A stretch of DNA of 64,000 bases from Basidiobolus meristosporus CBS 931.73 (lineage: Eukaryota > Basidiobolomycota > Basidiobolomycetes > Basidiobolales > Basidiobolaceae), in contig MCFE01000311.1 in assembly GCA_002104905.1 (NCBI GenBank), positions 1 to 64,000 of the forward strand, read 5' to 3'. A program made the position numbers and the translations under genes. Position 1 is the first letter of the stretch. Every line of letters begins with the position of its first letter. Positions 46,740-58,131 of the stretch are shown piece after piece. The notes below the pieces were generated by a model. The model was not told the origin of the DNA. It saw nothing but the letters and a program-made list of their open reading frames with translations, and did not search any database.

Positions 46740-48960
46740 ATTCCCATCACTAAGAGGTACTGATCTTTTCAGGACACCATCCAGAGACTGTTGAAAAATA
46801 ATCTACCCCAGATTTCACAAAAAACTTTGTCAAAATTTTTCATCACAACAATGTATAAGTGGCTTTTGATTGGTTTCCTGCCAATTTGCTCACTTTCTAA
46901 TCCTGGACACTCTGTTGCCTGCTATGTTTGTGTGCATTGATTGGCTATAGCCTCTTTTTCACACCCCTTACTTCCTGATTCAGCCATTTCTCTTACTTTT
47001 CATGCATACAAATTGATTTATTTACATTGAAGCTTTGGTTGTACTCTAATTGCCAATTGTATTAACCTATACAGGTTCCTATACCCTGCACTCACATGAA
47101 GCCCAACCCCACACACAACTAGTAACTCCATCAAAATCCACCACTCAATAAGTATTTCTGCTGTAATGCTCTAGTTCCACAGCTTTGGCGGGAACCCAAT
47201 GGCTTTATGCCACTTTTCAGTTACTGGTTCCCATACATCCTGGTCTTCAGCCAGCACTACAAGGTCTAGCACCTTATCTGCCAGTCTTTGCAATAAATCC
47301 TTGCAATATTCCAGTGCATTTTCTTGAGCACCCCTCTTGAAGAAGTGCTGCAACCACTTGGTGTGCCAATTAATGTGCCAAAACTTCACTAAAGGCATTG
47401 TGATAGTCTTTTGAGCTCTTGACATTATAGCCTTGTCTGTCAGTGGGATCTCCACTCTGTCAACAATGTAAGATATGGAGGCTGTGGTAGACAAATTGCC
47501 TTTTTCAACAAACTCATCTACCTTGCTGGAGTGAAGTTTAACTGGCTGCACTTCCAGCTCTTGTGAAAACAGCTGTTTTTGTGTTGCTAATTCTTCTTGG
47601 TTATGATGGGATTCAGTCTGTTCCTGGCTTGCAGCATTAATTGGCAAGTACTGCAGTTTTTTTTGCATGCCTCCCTGTCTCAGGCTTGTATAGACATTTT
47701 TCCCTTTACCTTTTCCTTTATCACTGCCAGGTCTTTCACTGCTACTTTGTCTCAGTGCTTCTTGCAAAGAACTACTTTTTCTCCTTGGTAATTCTGCTCT
47801 GATGCATCTGTTTAGGTCTGCTTGTCCCTTGCTGGCACTCTTCTGGCAACCCAACATTTCTTTTCCACTTGTTTTGAGCTCTGAACCAAAGTTATGATGG
47901 GTACCTGTAAAAGCTGCTAGTTTTTATCACTGCCAGGCCCTACACTGCTACTTTGAATGGGTGCTTCTTGAGTATTACTACACTTTTTCCTTGATAATTG
48001 TTGTGATGGTGCATCCCTGTCTGTCTGCTTGTCCCTATTTGGCACTCTTCCAGCTTCCTGACATCTCTTTGACACTTGTCTGGAGCTTTCAGCTTTGCTT
48101 GTAATGGGCTCTCAAGGAAGCCACTGGTTTTTAGCCATAACACCCGTGTTCTTCTGCCTGTGATAGTTTCTGCAATTCTTAAGATACTTTGTTAGCATAC
48201 CAATGCTGGCCCAAAATCCATCTGCCCATTTGAATCTAGGATAATGCTCATGGACCAAGTCAAGTGCATTCTGCTTGGCCTTGAGTTCCTGATGGTCCCA
48301 TGGTATGCTGGCCTTAAGGTGGTGGCATGCTAGACTTCTAACAGCCTCTTGTATATTACTGTTGTTGTGCTTTAAAGACTGTACAATGTTCCTCTGCTGT
48401 TACATTGGGAAATGACTCAATTCTTGGCTGTAACATTGAGCTACTTGAGTTCCTTCTTTGCAGCAAAGATACTGCTTTCTCTACCTGGAATATTGATTGC
48501 TCTACATATGTTATCTGCTCATCCTGTTTCTGGACTATTTATGATTTCTCTGGGTCATTGCATCTATCCTATCAGCTGCTAGACCTAATTGCTTCATTAA
48601 TGCTTTGGTACGAGCTGACAGCATACTTGCTAATATGAGTGGTGGTGATGTTATGATAGCCACTTGCTGGTCTTCAACTGAGGGTACAGTGTTTGCTTCA
48701 TTCTCATCTGCCTGAGCATAATGGTCAGCTTGTGGCTCTGCAGAGGTACTCAATTACCTACTTGACTGAGAGCCTGAGGAGTCTGCATTATTACCTTCAG
48801 TGGGCACAGTGTTAACATGGCCTTTTTTGGATGTAGCCCTGCTTGTTGCACTGAATGTCAAAGCAAACTGTTGTCCAACCATTTTTCTGTTGCCCTCAGT
48901 GGTGGGGTTTGGTTAAACACCAGACAGCTTTGCTCTATTTTTTGGCGGCATATATATGGA
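46740..48960 (-). mobile_element. Unknown transposon ORF, copy 2
   Basis: The best-kept part is a 228-codon minus-strand frame (47857-47171). It is rich in Lys, Ser and Gln and includes GSDKGKGKGKNVYTSLRQGG and QRLADKVLDLVVLAEDQDVW. A second, related N-terminal segment follows upstream (48143-47940), suggesting internal duplication, and a further frame at 48753-48535 (SAEPQADHYAQADE). The C-terminal half is conserved in copy 1. No catalytic motif is visible; it could be an accessory ORF of a DNA transposon or a gag-like protein. Not recognised. Confidence 0.5.
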
Positions 48961-50062
48961 AGTAGGTCAAACCAAAGGGGAAATAGTGTTACATATACAT
49001 GTGTAGGTGGCACCACAACCTTATTTATAATGCTTAATATGGCAGGTCATCAATGAATCTTACATTCACGTAGGTGTAATTTCTCAAATATAAGATTGTC
49101 TTAAGTTCCCATGAGTATTAACCAAAAAGTGATATAATAGCATTATGTTGTTGAAGGTCAAACTGTTTGCCCCATGGATAAGACTACTTTGACTCAACAC
49201 TGTAAGAGGAGAGAAAAAAGACCATGTGGCTATTAGACTTGCTCCATTGTACTGTGCCAGGGTGCGTGGCACAATCTGCAGTCACTAAGATCAATCAAGC
49301 GCAATAATGTAGCTACCAGTAGGCAGGATTGCTCTTGGACAATTTTGCACCATGTGGGACAATGTAGCACACTATGGCACAATCTGACACAATGAGGTTG
49401 GCACAAATGATTGTGCCCACTTGTAATGTTTGCTTCACATGCGCAATTGGATGCCGCTATTATGGTAGGTAAAATCCAGTATTTGGATATGCTTCTTTAA
49501 TGTAAATGGAAATATATACATATCACTCTAGAAACTACACTGATACTTACCATTTTGGCTACCATCACTCCAATTGGATGGTATCTCAGTGGTTAACTGG
49601 TCCAAAAGTATCCTGAAGCTGTCAGCCCCAATTGGCTCTTTGACCAATACACAAGCTACGTGATTTGATATCAAATATCCTATTTTGCCCATTGAGCAAG
49701 TAAATCCCTGATCCTAGTGATTGGACAAGGTGTCATAGCTAGCATGCAACCAGTTGTATGGGTGCAAATCAGATCAAATGGCTGCACTGGTGCCACAGAT
49801 GATGTAAACATATGCAGGGTGTTTATATATAGGGGTCCTGTCTCAAATGTGAGACAACCTTGATATTGCTTATATCAAAAGTTTAGTGATCACTGATTTG
49901 CAATGGCTCAACGTGAATTGCAAATAAATGTGTTGTTTGGATCACTACAAATAATAGCTATTCAATGCAATCACATCATCTTTTCCTAGGCTTTTTTCTC
50001 ACAGGGATTACTACTGAAGCATTTGGTAGTGATTCACTTTGCACACCTAAACTTCTTTCTTG

Positions 50063-51082
50063 TTAACTATCCTCTTGGCTACCTGTGCATTTGTAATCAG
50101 TATTTTGCCTCCTAGTTGATGAGTGCAATGCTGCAGCTTGGCCATGCTGAATTGCTCCAGATGATGCAACAGAGCTGGCCTGCAGTGCTACGTGCTGATG
50201 TGCTCTTTTACTTACCAAAGGCTCTGGTGGTGGAGGCACTTCATGTGGGTCATCATTGGTCAGTTCACCAGAAGAAACTTGCAGATGGTCAGGTGTAATG
50301 GCAAGCATAGATGCAACTGACATGGCCCTTGGCTGAGTTCAATGTGATGCCACTTGTTGACGCAACTTGGCCTGCTCCAATGGACTTGTGTCTTTTTGAG
50401 TAGTTTGGTGGGTTCTGGTGGTTTTGCTCTGAAGCACATGCATTGACCCAATATGCATTGAGTCAATGCATGGCACTCTTGTGAAGGGTGTTGGTGTAGT
50501 TTGGACTGACATGCACTGGCACGCTGAAGTTGCAAGGGATGATAAGGAATCCAGCAAGGTATGCTGGCACATTCTAGACAATGTTACTTGCCGTTTGTAT
50601 TCTTCCTCTTGAAGCTCACCTCCTGATTCTTCAAGGTATTCACTTACCCTCTGTCTAATACTTTGTAACAGTTGCCTGGATGAGTCCTGTGTATATTGCT
50701 CTTGGAGGCCACTTAGCTCTACTAATATATCATGTAATACATTAGTCATTTGAGGCAAAAACTCATTCAAAATTGTCTTGGTTCCCAAAGTCAAGGCACA
50801 AACAAATGCATCCGGCCCGTACTGAGCAAATTGTGCGCAAAATTGTTGCCATACAGCTTCCTCATCAAATCCCCTCACTCTCAGCTCATTCTCAATTTTA
50901 ATACTTATCTTGTTATATATCTTCTTACATACATCTGCTGGCATCTTGATGTAGAACTGATGCCACAGCTTTCTACTTGGGTTCTTCCATATCTGTTGAC
51001 TCTCTGAGGTATCTAGTTTTGCTAGATTAATGAGTAGTGCCCAAACATCTGTATGAAGGCTCATCATAGTTGAGTTTTCCAT
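50063..51082 (-). pseudogene. H1 accessory ORF (second Harbinger protein)
   Basis: A 247-codon frame (51082-50339) plus a further in-phase segment (50323-50063). It begins MENSTMMSLHTDVWALL and corresponds to the H2 copy with about 225 bp deleted near the start. It has helical LSRKLWH-like and LNEFLPQMTNVL-like blocks followed by a Thr/Arg-rich tail. In PIF/Harbinger elements a second, often MYB-like protein helps the transposase reach DNA; I cannot confirm a MYB fold here. Many Arg codons of the H2 copy are Cys, His or Gln codons here, as CpG decay would cause. Confidence 0.6.
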
Positions 51083-51265
51083 ATATTATGCATGATGCAT
51101 CTTGGATTGCATTGACACCAACCAGATCATATCAATTGCAGATTTCCTATTTGAATATAGACTTGTGAGTAAACATCAATAAAGTTACCCAGTCATTGTT
51201 AGAGGATGATTTTTGCAACAGAATGATGGGATACATGGCAATTGATGGAGATTCAATCATAATGC

Positions 51266-52171
51266 ATGGAAAATCAGGTAAATAAAGCTGATTGTGCCAA
51301 ATTGATTCAAATCACCTCAGCCCAATCCTCCGCCAATTTTAATATAGCTTACTCATCTGAATGGTCCTTTCTCATCAGTCCCATCACTACCACCAGATTT
51401 CCATTTGACACACTAGAAGAGTTCTATACTAAGTACTGTGGACCATCTACCCCAATCTACTCAAGGAAATCCCTTGTTGAGCTTCTCTGGTATTACAAGA
51501 ACTATTGCCCTACAAGGTTTCATCCCACCATCCATGGCAACAAAAGTCCTAGAAGCTTTCATTCCCAGCTGACAGCAAAAGAGAACCACCTTGCAGAGGG
51601 TATGAATGACTTAGAGCAAGCTTGGAGTACTAGGTTCAGAAGCTCCAATAGACTTCTATATCCCAGAGTGATCAGCACCAGGTCCCATATAAGGAGTATT
51701 TTGGACATCTTCCCTGTCAGGATTAGCAGGCCTTCTAGAGGGCAGAGGCACTTTTATGCTGGCAAGTACAAGGCACACTGTGTGAAGTTTCAAGCACTGT
51801 CTGACATTGAGGGTAACATCATCTGGTTTAGTGGGCCATTTGCTGGAAGTAGGCATGACTAAGCACTCTGGGTAGCAAATCATCCAGAATTCAGTAGAGG
51901 GGAGAAATGTATGGCAGACTTAGCTTATGTAGGAGAGGATTGTCAGAGATTAGGATGTAATACAGCTTATAGAAAGCCAACAAATGGTGTGCTTAGCAGG
52001 AAGCAGAAGATCTACAATGAGATATTTAGTCATTTCAGAGTGAGGGTAGAGAATACATTTGGATATCTGAAGAGATTCAGCAAATTGGCAGGTAAATACA
52101 GAGGAAAGTCATATATAGGAGAAAACAGCAGAATAGGTAAAATAGTTAAGATACTTATCAATGCACAGTAG
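51266..52171 (+). pseudogene. H1 transposase, interrupted (DDE_4 superfamily)
   Basis: Parallel to the intact H2 transposase but with one in-frame TAA (after AGSRHD) and broken by H2 after KILINA. The frame from 51266 starts MENQVNKADCAKLIQ; in H2 the same region shows R and S codons (CGC, TCG) where H1 has TGT and TTG. The catalytic blocks ADLAYVGEDCQRLGC and FRVRVENTFGYLKRF are retained. Confidence 0.85.
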
Positions 52172-52352
52172 ACTTGTTCCGTTGGATAGTGCCACATAGT
52201 GCCAGCCGGTTTATAGTGCTGGATCAATCTGGCACTCTACAGCACTACCCGGCACTATAATTTCTACCATGATGCCAGTGGTATGATACAGTTACTGGTA
52301 ATTTTACTCAATCTTACTTATGTTGCTCAGAATAGTGCTTTCCTTGCTTTAT

Positions 52353-53237
52353 TTATTCTTCATAATGCTCCAGACACATTTCTCTCAGTGGATGTCTTCT
52401 TGTATGAACATACCGTGCATTGATAAGTATCTTAACTATTTTACCTATTCTGCTGTTTTCTCCTATATATGACTTTCCTCTGTATTTACCTGCCAATATG
52501 CTGAATCTCTTCAGATATCCAAATGTGTGCTCTACCCTTACTCTGAAATGATTAAATATCTCATTGTAGAGCTTCTGCTTCCTGCTAAGCACACCATTCC
52601 TTGGCTTCCTATAAGCTGTAATACATCCTAATCTCTGACAATCCTCTCCTATATAGGCCAAGTCTGCCATACATTTCTCCCCTCTACTGAATTCAGGATG
52701 ATTCTCTACCCAGAGTGCTTTGTCATGCCTACTTCCAGCAAATGGCCCACTAAACCAGATGATGTTACCCTCAATGTCAGACAGTGCTTGAAACTTCACA
52801 CAGTGTGCCTTGTACTTGCCAGAATAAAAGTGCCTCTGCCCTCTAGAAGGTCTGTTAATCCTCACTGGGAAGGTATCCAAAATACTCCTGATATGGAACC
52901 TGTTGCTGAACACTCTGGGATATGGAAGTCTATTGGAGCTTCTGAACCTAGTATTCCAAGCTTGCTCTAAGTCATTCATACCCTCTGCAAGGTGGTTCTC
53001 CATTGCTGTCAGCTGGGAATGAAAGCTTCTAGGACTTTTGTTGCCATGGATGGTGGGATGAAACCTTGTAGGGCAATAGTTCTTGTAATAGCAGAGAAGC
53101 TTAACAAGGGATTTCCTTGAGTAGATTGGGGTTGATGGTCCACAGTACTTGGAATAGATCTCCTCCAGTGTGTCAAAAGGAAATCCAGTGGTAGTGATGG
53201 GATTGATGAGAAAAGACCATTCAGATGAGTAAGTCAT
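52353..53237 (-). CDS. H2 transposase (DDE_4, PIF/Harbinger type)
   Basis: An open 294-residue frame from the ATG at 53237. The proposed catalytic triad is D in SILDTFPVRI, D in CMADLAYIGEDCQ and E in FRVRVEHTFGYLKRF, the last being the classic HARBI1-type block. GPFAGSRHDKALW corresponds to the PGS-x-HD block of that family. The C-terminus ends HPLREMCLEHYEE. Homology with H1 continues about 30 codons upstream, but there the ATG is replaced by GTT, so this downstream ATG is the first usable start and the product may lack an N-terminal helix. It is the best-preserved transposase in the window; activity is uncertain. Confidence 0.85.
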   Translation of the reverse strand: MTYSSEWSFLINPITTTGFPFDTLEEIYSKYCGPSTPIYSRKSLVKLLCYYKNYCPTRFHPTIHGNKSPRSFHSQLTAMENHLAEGMNDLEQAWNTRFRSSNRLPYPRVFSNRFHIRSILDTFPVRINRPSRGQRHFYSGKYKAHCVKFQALSDIEGNIIWFSGPFAGSRHDKALWVENHPEFSRGEKCMADLAYIGEDCQRLGCITAYRKPRNGVLSRKQKLYNEIFNHFRVRVEHTFGYLKRFSILAGKYRGKSYIGENSRIGKIVKILINARYVHTRRHPLREMCLEHYEE

Positions 53238-53689
53238 ATTAAAATTGATGGATGATTGTATGGAGGCGGTTTGAATCGATTTGGCGCGATCTGCGTTATT
53301 TATCTGATTTTTAACACATTATGGTTAAATCTCCATCAATTGCCATGTATCCCATCATTATGTCGCAAAAATCATCCGCAAACAATGCCTTGGTACTTTT
53401 ATTGATGCTTTAATCATAGGTCTATAATCAAATAGGAAATCTGCGATTGATGTGATCTGATCCGTGTCAACGCAATCCAAGATGCATCAAGCATAATATA
53501 TGGAAAATTCAACAATCACTTTAGTTTTCATATATATTTCATATAAGACCAGGTTGATGCCAATTTACTGCTGTATAAGTATCCAAATCCGTTGCTATTG
53601 TCCCCATACCAAGCCTCAACTCATCTTTAGTACAACCCAAACAAAACCCATCCCCCAGCTCACAAGCGCGGTCCGGACCGGAAAAGTCA

Positions 53690-54487
53690 ATGTCGGATCC
53701 GTTTGAGTTCTTGCCAAATGATTTTAGTATGGCCCAAGTGTCTATGATGAGCCTTCATACAGATATTTGGGCACTACTGATTAATCTAGCAGAACTAGAT
53801 ACCTCAGAGAGTCAACAAAGATAGAAGAATTTGAGTAGAAAGCTGTGGCATGAGTTCTACATCAAGATGCCAGCCAATGTATGTAAAAAGATATATAACA
53901 AGACAAGTATTGAAATCAAGAATGAGCTGAGAGTGAGGGGATTTGACAAGGAAGCCGCGCGGGAACAATTTTGCGTGCAATTTGCACAGTACAGGCCGGA
54001 CGCGTCCGTTCGTGCCTCAACTTTGGGAACCAAAGAGATTTTGAATGAGTTTTTGCCTCAAATGACTAATGTACTACGTGATATATTAGTAGAGCTAAGT
54101 GGCTTCCAAGAGCAATATACACAGGACTCATCCAGGCAACAGCTCCAAAGTATCAGACAGAGGGTAAGTGAATACCTTGAGGAATCAGATGGTGAGCTTC
54201 AGGAGGAAGAATACAGACCGCGAGCAACATTGTCCAGATCGCGCCAGCACGCCTTGCTGGATTCCCTACCATCTCTTGGAACCACAGTGCGCCGGCGCAC
54301 GTCAGTCCAGACCACGCCAACACCCTTTACCAGAACGCCCCGCGTCGAGTCAACGCGCATTGAGTCAACGCGCATCGGGTCAACGCGTGCGCCTCAGAGC
54401 AAAACTACCAGAACTCGCCAAACTGCTCATTTAGACACAAGTCCATTGGAGCGGACCGAGTCGCGTCAACATGCGGCATCACATTGA
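53690..54487 (+). pseudogene. H2 accessory ORF, CpG-rich, one stop
   Basis: From the ATG at 53690 the frame runs MSDPFEFLPNDFSMAQVSMM, meets a TAG at about 53821, and continues open to TGA at 54487. The same reading is uninterrupted in H1 at the TAG site, so this copy is damaged. The middle is helical (RKLWHEFYIKMPANVCKKIY), and the end is rich in Thr and Arg with a 15-bp tandem repeat around 54346-54385 (GAGTCAACGCGCATT). CpG is very frequent, unlike anything else after 38 kb. Function unknown; position suggests the second Harbinger protein. Confidence 0.6.
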
Positions 54488-54862
54488 ACTCAGCCAAGGG
54501 TCATCTCAACGCGTCAAGGCGCGCCTGCGCGTGCCGTTTTGCCTGACCATCAGCAAGTTACTTCTGGTGAACTGACTGATGATGACCAACATGAAGTGAC
54601 TCAACCACCGGAGCCCTTGGCAAGTAAAAGAACGCGTCAGCGCGTGGCACTACAGGCCGGTTCAGTTGGTTCAGTCGGAGCAATTCAGCGCGGCCAAGCT
54701 GCAGCATTGCACTCACCAACTAGGAGGCAAAATACTGACTACGAATACACAAGTAGCCAAGATGATAGTCAGCCAGGAAGTAGTATAGGTGTGCAAAGTG
54801 AGTCACTACCAAATGCTTCAGTAGTAATCCCTGTGAGAAAAAAACCCAGGAGAAGATGATGC
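54488..54862 (+). other. H2 downstream open frame
   Basis: About 107 open codons from 54539 (TTG, no ATG) to 54859 (start DHQQVTSGELTDDDQHEV, end VVIPVRKKPRRR). They are conserved in H1 on the other strand (50323-50063). Both elements have the TGA that separates this from the accessory ORF, so it is either a second exon or a read-through tail with a nuclear-signal-like basic end. Confidence 0.4.
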
Positions 54863-56299
54863 GATTGCTTTGAATCACTCACATTTGTAATGATCCCAAC
54901 AACCCTTTTTTTTTGCGATCCAAATCAAGCCATTGCAAATCAGTGATCATCAAATTTTTGATATAAGTAATATCAAGGTCGTCTCACATTTGAGACAGAA
55001 CCCCTATAAATAAACACCCTGCATATATATACGTCATCTGTAATACCAGTGCAGCTATTGGATCTGTTTTGCACCTACACAATCGCTTGCGTGCTAGCTA
55101 TGACACCTTGCCCAATCACTAGGATCAGGGATTTACTTGCTCAATGGGCAAAATGGGATATTTGATGGCGAATCAGGTAGCTTTTTCAGTAGTCAATGAG
55201 CCAATTGGGGGCTGCCAGCTTCAGGATACTTTTGGACCAATTAACCACTGAGATACCGTCCAATTGGAGTGAGGGTAACCAAAATGGTAAGTATCAGTGT
55301 AGTTTATAGTGTGATACACATTTATTTCCATTTACATTAAAGAAACATATCCATATACCGGATTTTACCTGCCATTATAGCGGTATCCGATTGCGCACGT
55401 GATGCAAGCATTACAAGTTGGCGCAATCATCCGTGCCAACCTCATCGTGTCAGATTGTGCCATAGTGTGCGAGATCGTCCCGCATAGTGCAAAATTGTCT
55501 AAGAACAATCCTGCCTTCTGGTAGCTATAATATCGCACCCAATCGTTCTTTGCAACCGCGGATTGCGCCGCACGCCCTGGCATGGTACAATGGAACAAAT
55601 CTAGTATATTCAAACAAGAAGACATCCACTAAGTGAAATGTGTCTGGAGCATTATGAAGAGTAAATAAAGCAAGGAGAGCACTACTCTGAGCAACACAAG
55701 TAAGTTTGAGTACAATTACCAGTAACTATATCCTACCACTGGCATTATGGTAGATATTATAGTGCCAGATAGTGCCAGATCAATCAATCCAAGTGTATAT
55801 TATTATCTGCATTGGAGATACCCCAGCCATCAGCAAGATAGCAGGTTTTCTGGGCACAATGGATGGTATTGCTGTCAAATGTGTGAGATCCAGGGGATTT
55901 ACTTCATAACTCACACACACTACTATTACCCAAACACTAGCACTAAGAACATCATCTTTCCACAGAGGGAATGTACAGAAGTCAGCATGCAATTGCAGCA
56001 AAGCTGGCATGCTATAAGTCATCAGCCGGAAAATGGAATCAATTGGAAACTGGAGATATTCAAGATAGAGGGTATCTGTTGGAGCAAAGCTTTCCACTGG
56101 GAGCAATGCATTTGCTTTTCAACAACATCTCTATACTGATGACCAAGTTGTACATTGGGCATTTCAAGCTAAATGAGCCCTTCAAGATACCAGAGAAATT
56201 TGAAAGAATTGGCAAGATATTACAGAGTATCCGCTTTAGTGGGGTGACAGTGACACCCACTGACAGCTGTGCTCATTCCCATTTTTTCTACTTCCCTAT

Positions 56300-57398
56300 A
56301 TATCTACTACACTTATTTAGTTTTATCCCATTTGTCTTACCTGATCAGTACTATCCCATACGCCAGCTGACTATCACACCTGCTTACCTTATTGCATAAA
56401 TTATCCCTCACTTTATGTAAGATTACTAGCTATAAGTACTTCTATATTGGGCAAGTACCTGCACCTGTACCCATGACACATGATCAACCCGCGTCACCAT
56501 CCCTACCATTTCCATACCATATATGGTATCCCTATGTTACACAGGTTTCAGAGTACTGATTCCTCATTGGTTGGATGTGCTCTGCCTCTTAGAACCTTCT
56601 GGCACCTACTTAGAACATACTTAGGTCATTCTGATGTCATTAAGACTTCTATTGATATCTAGAACCTTCTGGAACACCATAATTGGTATTAACTTAGCCA
56701 GTGAGAAAAATATATAAGGGAGGCTATCCTTCAACAATAAATCATCATCCCTTTTATCAATATACCAACTTGTTAATTAGTGTGAACACTGCTACCTGCT
56801 GCTACCTGGACTTCCAACTCCAGACCACAGGATACTCCCAGGAAACCAAGCTGACTGCCAACTGACCTTGGAGGCACTAATTGTGTGGAATATTCAGAGT
56901 AGGCATCTTTTATTATATTTGATTCTTTCCCAGGTTTGCTCTTATATAGGCAAAGATACTTTTCTGTTGTTGTAACTATTGACCACAGCTGCATTCTTAT
57001 CAGGTCCTTGCTGGTGGAGTTTATAGTTGTTTTGACTTTTGGAAGCTTTAGTACATTGTCATCTCAAAGGACATTGAACCCAGCACATACTTTTGTTAAG
57101 ATGCCAACCAAGTTGGGGATTGTAGCTCAATAGTTTTCCCTTGACAAGCTTGTGGCTTTATTCCCCATCGCATTAGATTAGAGACAGAACCCAATTATTC
57201 CTAGCAAGCTTTTGCCAGAGGTTATTGCACCCAGTGAGCACCCTACACACAAAACACTTAAGAAGTGTTGGACATATCTCTCCCTTGGACTTATACACCA
57301 CCACACCACTACCCTATATACTTCTCACAGGCTCCAAATAATACTCATACACATATGTAACAAAAAAATGCAAAGACTGGATAAACTGGATATGTATT
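56300..57398. other. Unassigned insertion in the TNP2 remnant
   Basis: About 1.1 kb with no gene. ATATATAAGGGAGG followed by AACAATAAATCATC near 56710-56750 has the look of an LTR promoter and poly(A) region, but no second LTR or terminal duplication was found. Confidence 0.3.
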
Positions 57399-58131
57399 AG
57401 ACTTGTTCTGTTGGATAGTGCCACATTGAGCCATGAGTGCCAAATTATGCCATAGTGTGCCAAGGGGGCCAAATGATCCTATATTTGGCCACAGAGTGTG
57501 AAACATAGCTCTGCATCTGCATGCAAAGTGGCCCCTATGTTTCACTCATTGTGCTGGAGAAAATCTACTTTTTGACCTCTTTTTTGGGATCAATGTTTTA
57601 CAGGATGTGTAAGAGCAGAAAACAGTTGAAGACATGCATCTGGTACTCAATACCCCTGGCGCCCTGAATCTAGCTCCTGTAGCTTGTATCATGCCACAAA
57701 AATGCATGGCACTATCTTAGTCCACTGGTACTATCAGGCACTATATTTAAATATTAGCCCTAAAGTAAGACCTATATAAAGTACTTATAGTGTCAGATAG
57801 TACCAGTGAACCAAGATAGTGCCATGCATTTTTGTGACATGATACCAGCCACAAGAGCAAGATTCAAAGTGCCATTGGTATTGAGTATCAGAGGCATGTC
57901 TTCAGTCCTTTGGTGCTCTTGCACATCCTGAACAATGTTGATCCAAAAAAAAGGTCAAAAAATGGATTTTCTCCAGTAAAATGGGTCAACCACAGGGGCT
58001 GCTTTGCATGAAGATGCAGAGCTATGTTTCACGCTCTGTGGCCAAATATAGGTTCACTTGGCCTCCCTGGGACACTATGTCATCTTTTGGCACTCATGGC
58101 TTAATGTGGCACTTTCCAACGGAACAAGTCT
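57399..58131. mobile_element. Foldback (hairpin) MITE related to H2
   Basis: A 733-bp element beginning AGACTTGTTCTGTTGGATAG and ending CTTTCCAACGGAACAAGTCT, the same terminus as the left end of H2. It is flanked by a perfect ATT target duplication (57396-57398, 58132-58134). The two halves are inverted copies of each other over about 360 bp each, with the centre near 57763. It has no ORF and would depend on a Harbinger transposase. Confidence 0.88.

Larger units (their letters stand above)
52170..55602 (-). mobile_element. PIF/Harbinger-like element H2, complete, inserted in H1
   Basis: 3433 bp with terminal repeats AGACTTGTTCCGTTGG (left) and, on the opposite strand, AGATTTGTTCCATTG (right). 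It is flanked by a perfect three-base target duplication AGT (52167-52169 and 55603-55605), the size expected of PIF/Harbinger. Removing it with one AGT restores the H1 transposase at the exact length of the H2 homologue. It carries a transposase (minus) and an accessory ORF (plus). Because H2 lies inverted inside H1, the region 49.2-55.6 kb forms a very large imperfect palindrome. Confidence 0.9.
49235..55790 (+). mobile_element. PIF/Harbinger-like element H1, interrupted by H2
   Basis: The left end AGACTTGCTCCATTG at 49235 follows a possible target triplet ATT. The element reads: accessory ORF on minus (51082-50063), transposase on plus (51266 onward), then a break at 52169 where H2 is inserted. 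The transposase C-terminus resumes at 55606 (CAAACAAGAAGACATCCACT) and continues into H1's 3' region until about 55790, where homology with the H2 end stops and a TNP2 remnant starts. Its own right terminal repeat is therefore lost. H1 is strongly CpG-depleted compared with H2. Confidence 0.8.
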
